Source of the DNA: Nodosilinea sp. BSH.14
Lineage (GTDB): Bacteria; Cyanobacteriota; Cyanobacteriia; Phormidesmidales; Phormidesmidaceae
Direction of reading: 5' to 3'
NCBI GenBank assembly: GCA_023264315.1
Contig: JALQST010000140.1
Span: 1-7,816 of the forward strand
Length of the DNA: 7,816 bases
Below are positions 6,599 through 7,816 of this stretch, in pieces. How positions within the stretch are numbered: position 1 is the stretch's first letter; every line of letters begins with the position of its first letter. Below the pieces are notes generated by a model. That model ran no database searches, had not been told where the DNA came from, and saw only the letters and a program-made list of their open reading frames with translations. Made by a program: the position numbers and the translations under genes.

Positions 6599-6604
6599 TA
6601 GAAT
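6599..6604 (+). promoter_or_regulatory. Putative -10 box of rseP
   Basis: TAGAAT lies 31 bases before the rseP ATG and differs from the TATAAT consensus at one position. No recognisable -35 hexamer is found 16-18 bases upstream; that space is taken by the perfect inverted repeat. A promoter of this kind would need an activator or belong to a weak -35 class. It could equally be chance. Confidence 0.3.
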
Positions 6605-6635
6605 GGGAAAACTGTTGTCACCGGTCGGGTAGCCT

Positions 6636-7727
6636 ATGTCCGTTTTTGCTGCGATTGCCGTCATCGCTCTTCTCGTTGCCGTCCATGAGGCCGGACATTT
6701 CCTCGCCGCCCGACTCCAGGGTATCCATGTCAACCGCTTTGCCATTGGCTTTGGCCCCATTCTGTGGAAGTTCCAGGGGGCTCAGACAGAATATTCCCTG
6801 CGGGCCATTCCCCTCGGCGGGTTTGTGGGTTTTCCCGATGACGATCCAGACAGCGACATCCCCCCCAACGATCCCGACCTGCTGCGCAATCGGCCCATTC
6901 TCGACCGCGCTATTGTCATTAGTGCCGGGGTAATTGCCAACCTGGTATTTGCCTACCTGGTGTTCGTGGCCCAGTTTACGACGGTGGGCATTCCCGAAAC
7001 CTTTGACCCCCAGCCCGGGATTGTGGTGCCCCAGGTGGTGTCTGACAGTTCCCCCGCTGCCCAAGCGGGCCTCCGTCCCGGTGATATTGTGCTGTCAGCC
7101 AACGGCGAACCCCTGGGCAGCGGCGAAGAGACGATCCCCGACTTCATCCAACTGATTAAGGAAAGCCCTAACCTACCCGTGGATTTGGTGGTGCAGCGGG
7201 GCAGCCGGGAACTGGAACTCACCGTCATTCCCCAACCGGGCCCCGATGGCAACGCCGTCATTGGGGTGCAACTTCAGGCCAATGGCAACTTTGGCTACCG
7301 TCGCCCCACTGGGCCGCTGGAGGTGATCACCCTAGCCGCCCAGCAGTTCCAGGACATGCTGGTGCGCACGGTGAACGGCTTTGTGATGCTCGTCACCAAC
7401 TTCGGTGAAATGGCGAACCAGGTGGCTGGCCCCGTGAAAATTGTGGAGCAAGGGGCCGGACTGGCGGAATCCAGCTTGGCGATGTTGTTCCCCTTCACCG
7501 CCATCATCAGCATTAACCTGGCGATTATCAACATTCTGCCTCTGCCTGCCCTGGATGGTGGTCAACTGGCCTTCCTGCTGGTGGAAGTCCTGCGCGGCAA
7601 GCCCCTGCCGGATCGCCTCCAGGAAAATGTGATGCAGACAGGGCTGGTGCTGCTGCTGGGGCTGGGGGTCTTTCTGATTGTGCGAGACACCACCCAGCTT
7701 GAGATTTTCCAAAACCTACGTCAGTAG
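6636..7727 (+). CDS. rseP: RseP-family site-2 intramembrane zinc metalloprotease (M50) with one PDZ domain
   Basis: This is an integral-membrane zinc protease that cuts transmembrane segments of substrate proteins, typically anti-sigma factors or signal-peptide remnants. The 363-residue length is typical of cyanobacterial RseP/MmpA-type enzymes. The first helix contains the zinc motif VHEAGHFLAAR, with ligands H17 and H21 and catalytic E18. A membrane-reentrant segment near 36-66 (FAIGFGP ... IPLGGFVGFP) follows, then helix 2 at about 91-113. A single PDZ domain at about 125-205 includes PAAQAGLRPGDIVLSANG. Helix 3 (about 282-304) leads into INILPLPALDGGQL, where D307 of the LDG motif is the third zinc ligand, and helix 4 spans about 336-354. 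All catalytic residues are present. E. coli RseP has two PDZ domains, whereas this protein has one. The ATG at 6636 is the natural start; a weak GGGTAG precedes it. The substrate is not inferable, as no sigma/anti-sigma pair is nearby. Confidence 0.95.
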   Translation: MSVFAAIAVIALLVAVHEAGHFLAARLQGIHVNRFAIGFGPILWKFQGAQTEYSLRAIPLGGFVGFPDDDPDSDIPPNDPDLLRNRPILDRAIVISAGVIANLVFAYLVFVAQFTTVGIPETFDPQPGIVVPQVVSDSSPAAQAGLRPGDIVLSANGEPLGSGEETIPDFIQLIKESPNLPVDLVVQRGSRELELTVIPQPGPDGNAVIGVQLQANGNFGYRRPTGPLEVITLAAQQFQDMLVRTVNGFVMLVTNFGEMANQVAGPVKIVEQGAGLAESSLAMLFPFTAIISINLAIINILPLPALDGGQLAFLLVEVLRGKPLPDRLQENVMQTGLVLLLGLGVFLIVRDTTQLEIFQNLRQ

Positions 7728-7816
7728 TTTCCCATTCGTTAGTCTGCAAGGTTCCTGCTTGCCGGGATTCCTTAACCTGCGCCCGTAGGATCGTTTGGAT
7801 CGTTGGCCTCCGCTAT
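7728..7816. other. Non-coding tail downstream of rseP
   Basis: No gene start is seen in these 89 bases. A short hairpin GCAAG/CTTGC (7746-7750 and 7758-7762) lies about 20 bases after the rseP stop but is followed by CGGGATTCCTT rather than a T-tract, so it is at best a poor terminator. GGATCGTT occurs twice in close tandem at about 7788-7804. Confidence 0.4.

Larger units (their letters stand above)
6367..6635. promoter_or_regulatory. Divergent intergenic region between bioA and rseP
   Basis: These 269 bases separate two divergently transcribed genes and must hold both promoters. On the bioA side, TAAGAT (minus strand, plus coordinates 6381-6386) could be a -10 element but would leave a very short leader and has no good -35. 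On the rseP side, TAGAAT at 6599-6604 is a plausible -10. A perfect 10-bp hairpin occupies 6567-6592, and a weaker imperfect one 6486-6507. An AAGGAGG at 6394-6400 has no start codon at usable distance. I recognise no coding sequence here. Confidence 0.55.

Noticed and set aside
6192..6632. A plus-strand open frame crossing from bioA into the intergenic region, with AAGGAGG at 6394-6400
   Set aside because: Most of its first part is antisense to bioA. No start codon follows the AAGGAGG at usable distance, and the translation shows no family resemblance.
6618..7064. A 148-codon minus-strand frame opposite rseP
   Set aside because: It is a shadow of the RseP coding sequence, which has all catalytic motifs in the plus frame.
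1..7816. HIP1 octamer GCGATCGC expected in many cyanobacteria
   Set aside because: I scanned for it by eye and found none. Several cyanobacterial lineages lack HIP1 enrichment, so this neither supports nor refutes the assignment.

Overview
The window looks like a stretch of cyanobacterial chromosome. The PriA, BioA and M50-protease sequences, a decayed CHAT-domain gene, an Rpn/DUF4351 protein and the overall moderately high GC all fit a filamentous or Leptolyngbya-like cyanobacterium. This rests on recalled family resemblance, since no search could be run. I saw no rRNA, tRNA, CRISPR array or intact insertion sequence.

Layout. The left edge carries the C-terminal part of primosomal helicase PriA on the plus strand (to 971). 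From about 1091 to 6366 everything is on the minus strand. In that strand's reading order it holds biotin-synthesis aminotransferase BioA (6366 to 5059), the N-terminal third of an MFS transporter (5004 to 4519), a palindromic repeat (4431-4504), a 5'-truncated Rpn-family/DUF4351 protein (4428 to 3727), a family-2 glycosyltransferase (3685 to 2804), a GT-B family-4 glycosyltransferase (2794 to 1610), and a frameshifted remnant of a CHAT-domain protease-like gene (about 1562 to 1091). A 269-base divergent intergenic region separates bioA from rseP, an M50 site-2 protease on the plus strand (6636-7727). The last 89 bases show no gene.

How it fits together. priA, bioA and rseP are unrelated housekeeping functions: replication restart, biotin synthesis and intramembrane proteolysis. 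Between priA and bioA lies an accessory patch. Its two glycosyltransferases are only 9 bases apart and almost certainly co-transcribed, probably building a surface or exported glycan. Around them sit three broken genes (MFS, Rpn, CHAT), a repeat exactly at the junction of two truncations, and a marked drop in GC across the 3' half of the GT2 gene. I read the patch as a site of repeated insertion, deletion and decay. I did not find a convincing new multi-gene system. The most interesting signals are the MFS/Rpn breakpoint, the CHAT pseudogene, the compositional mosaic in the GT2 gene, and a perfect 10-bp hairpin just upstream of rseP.
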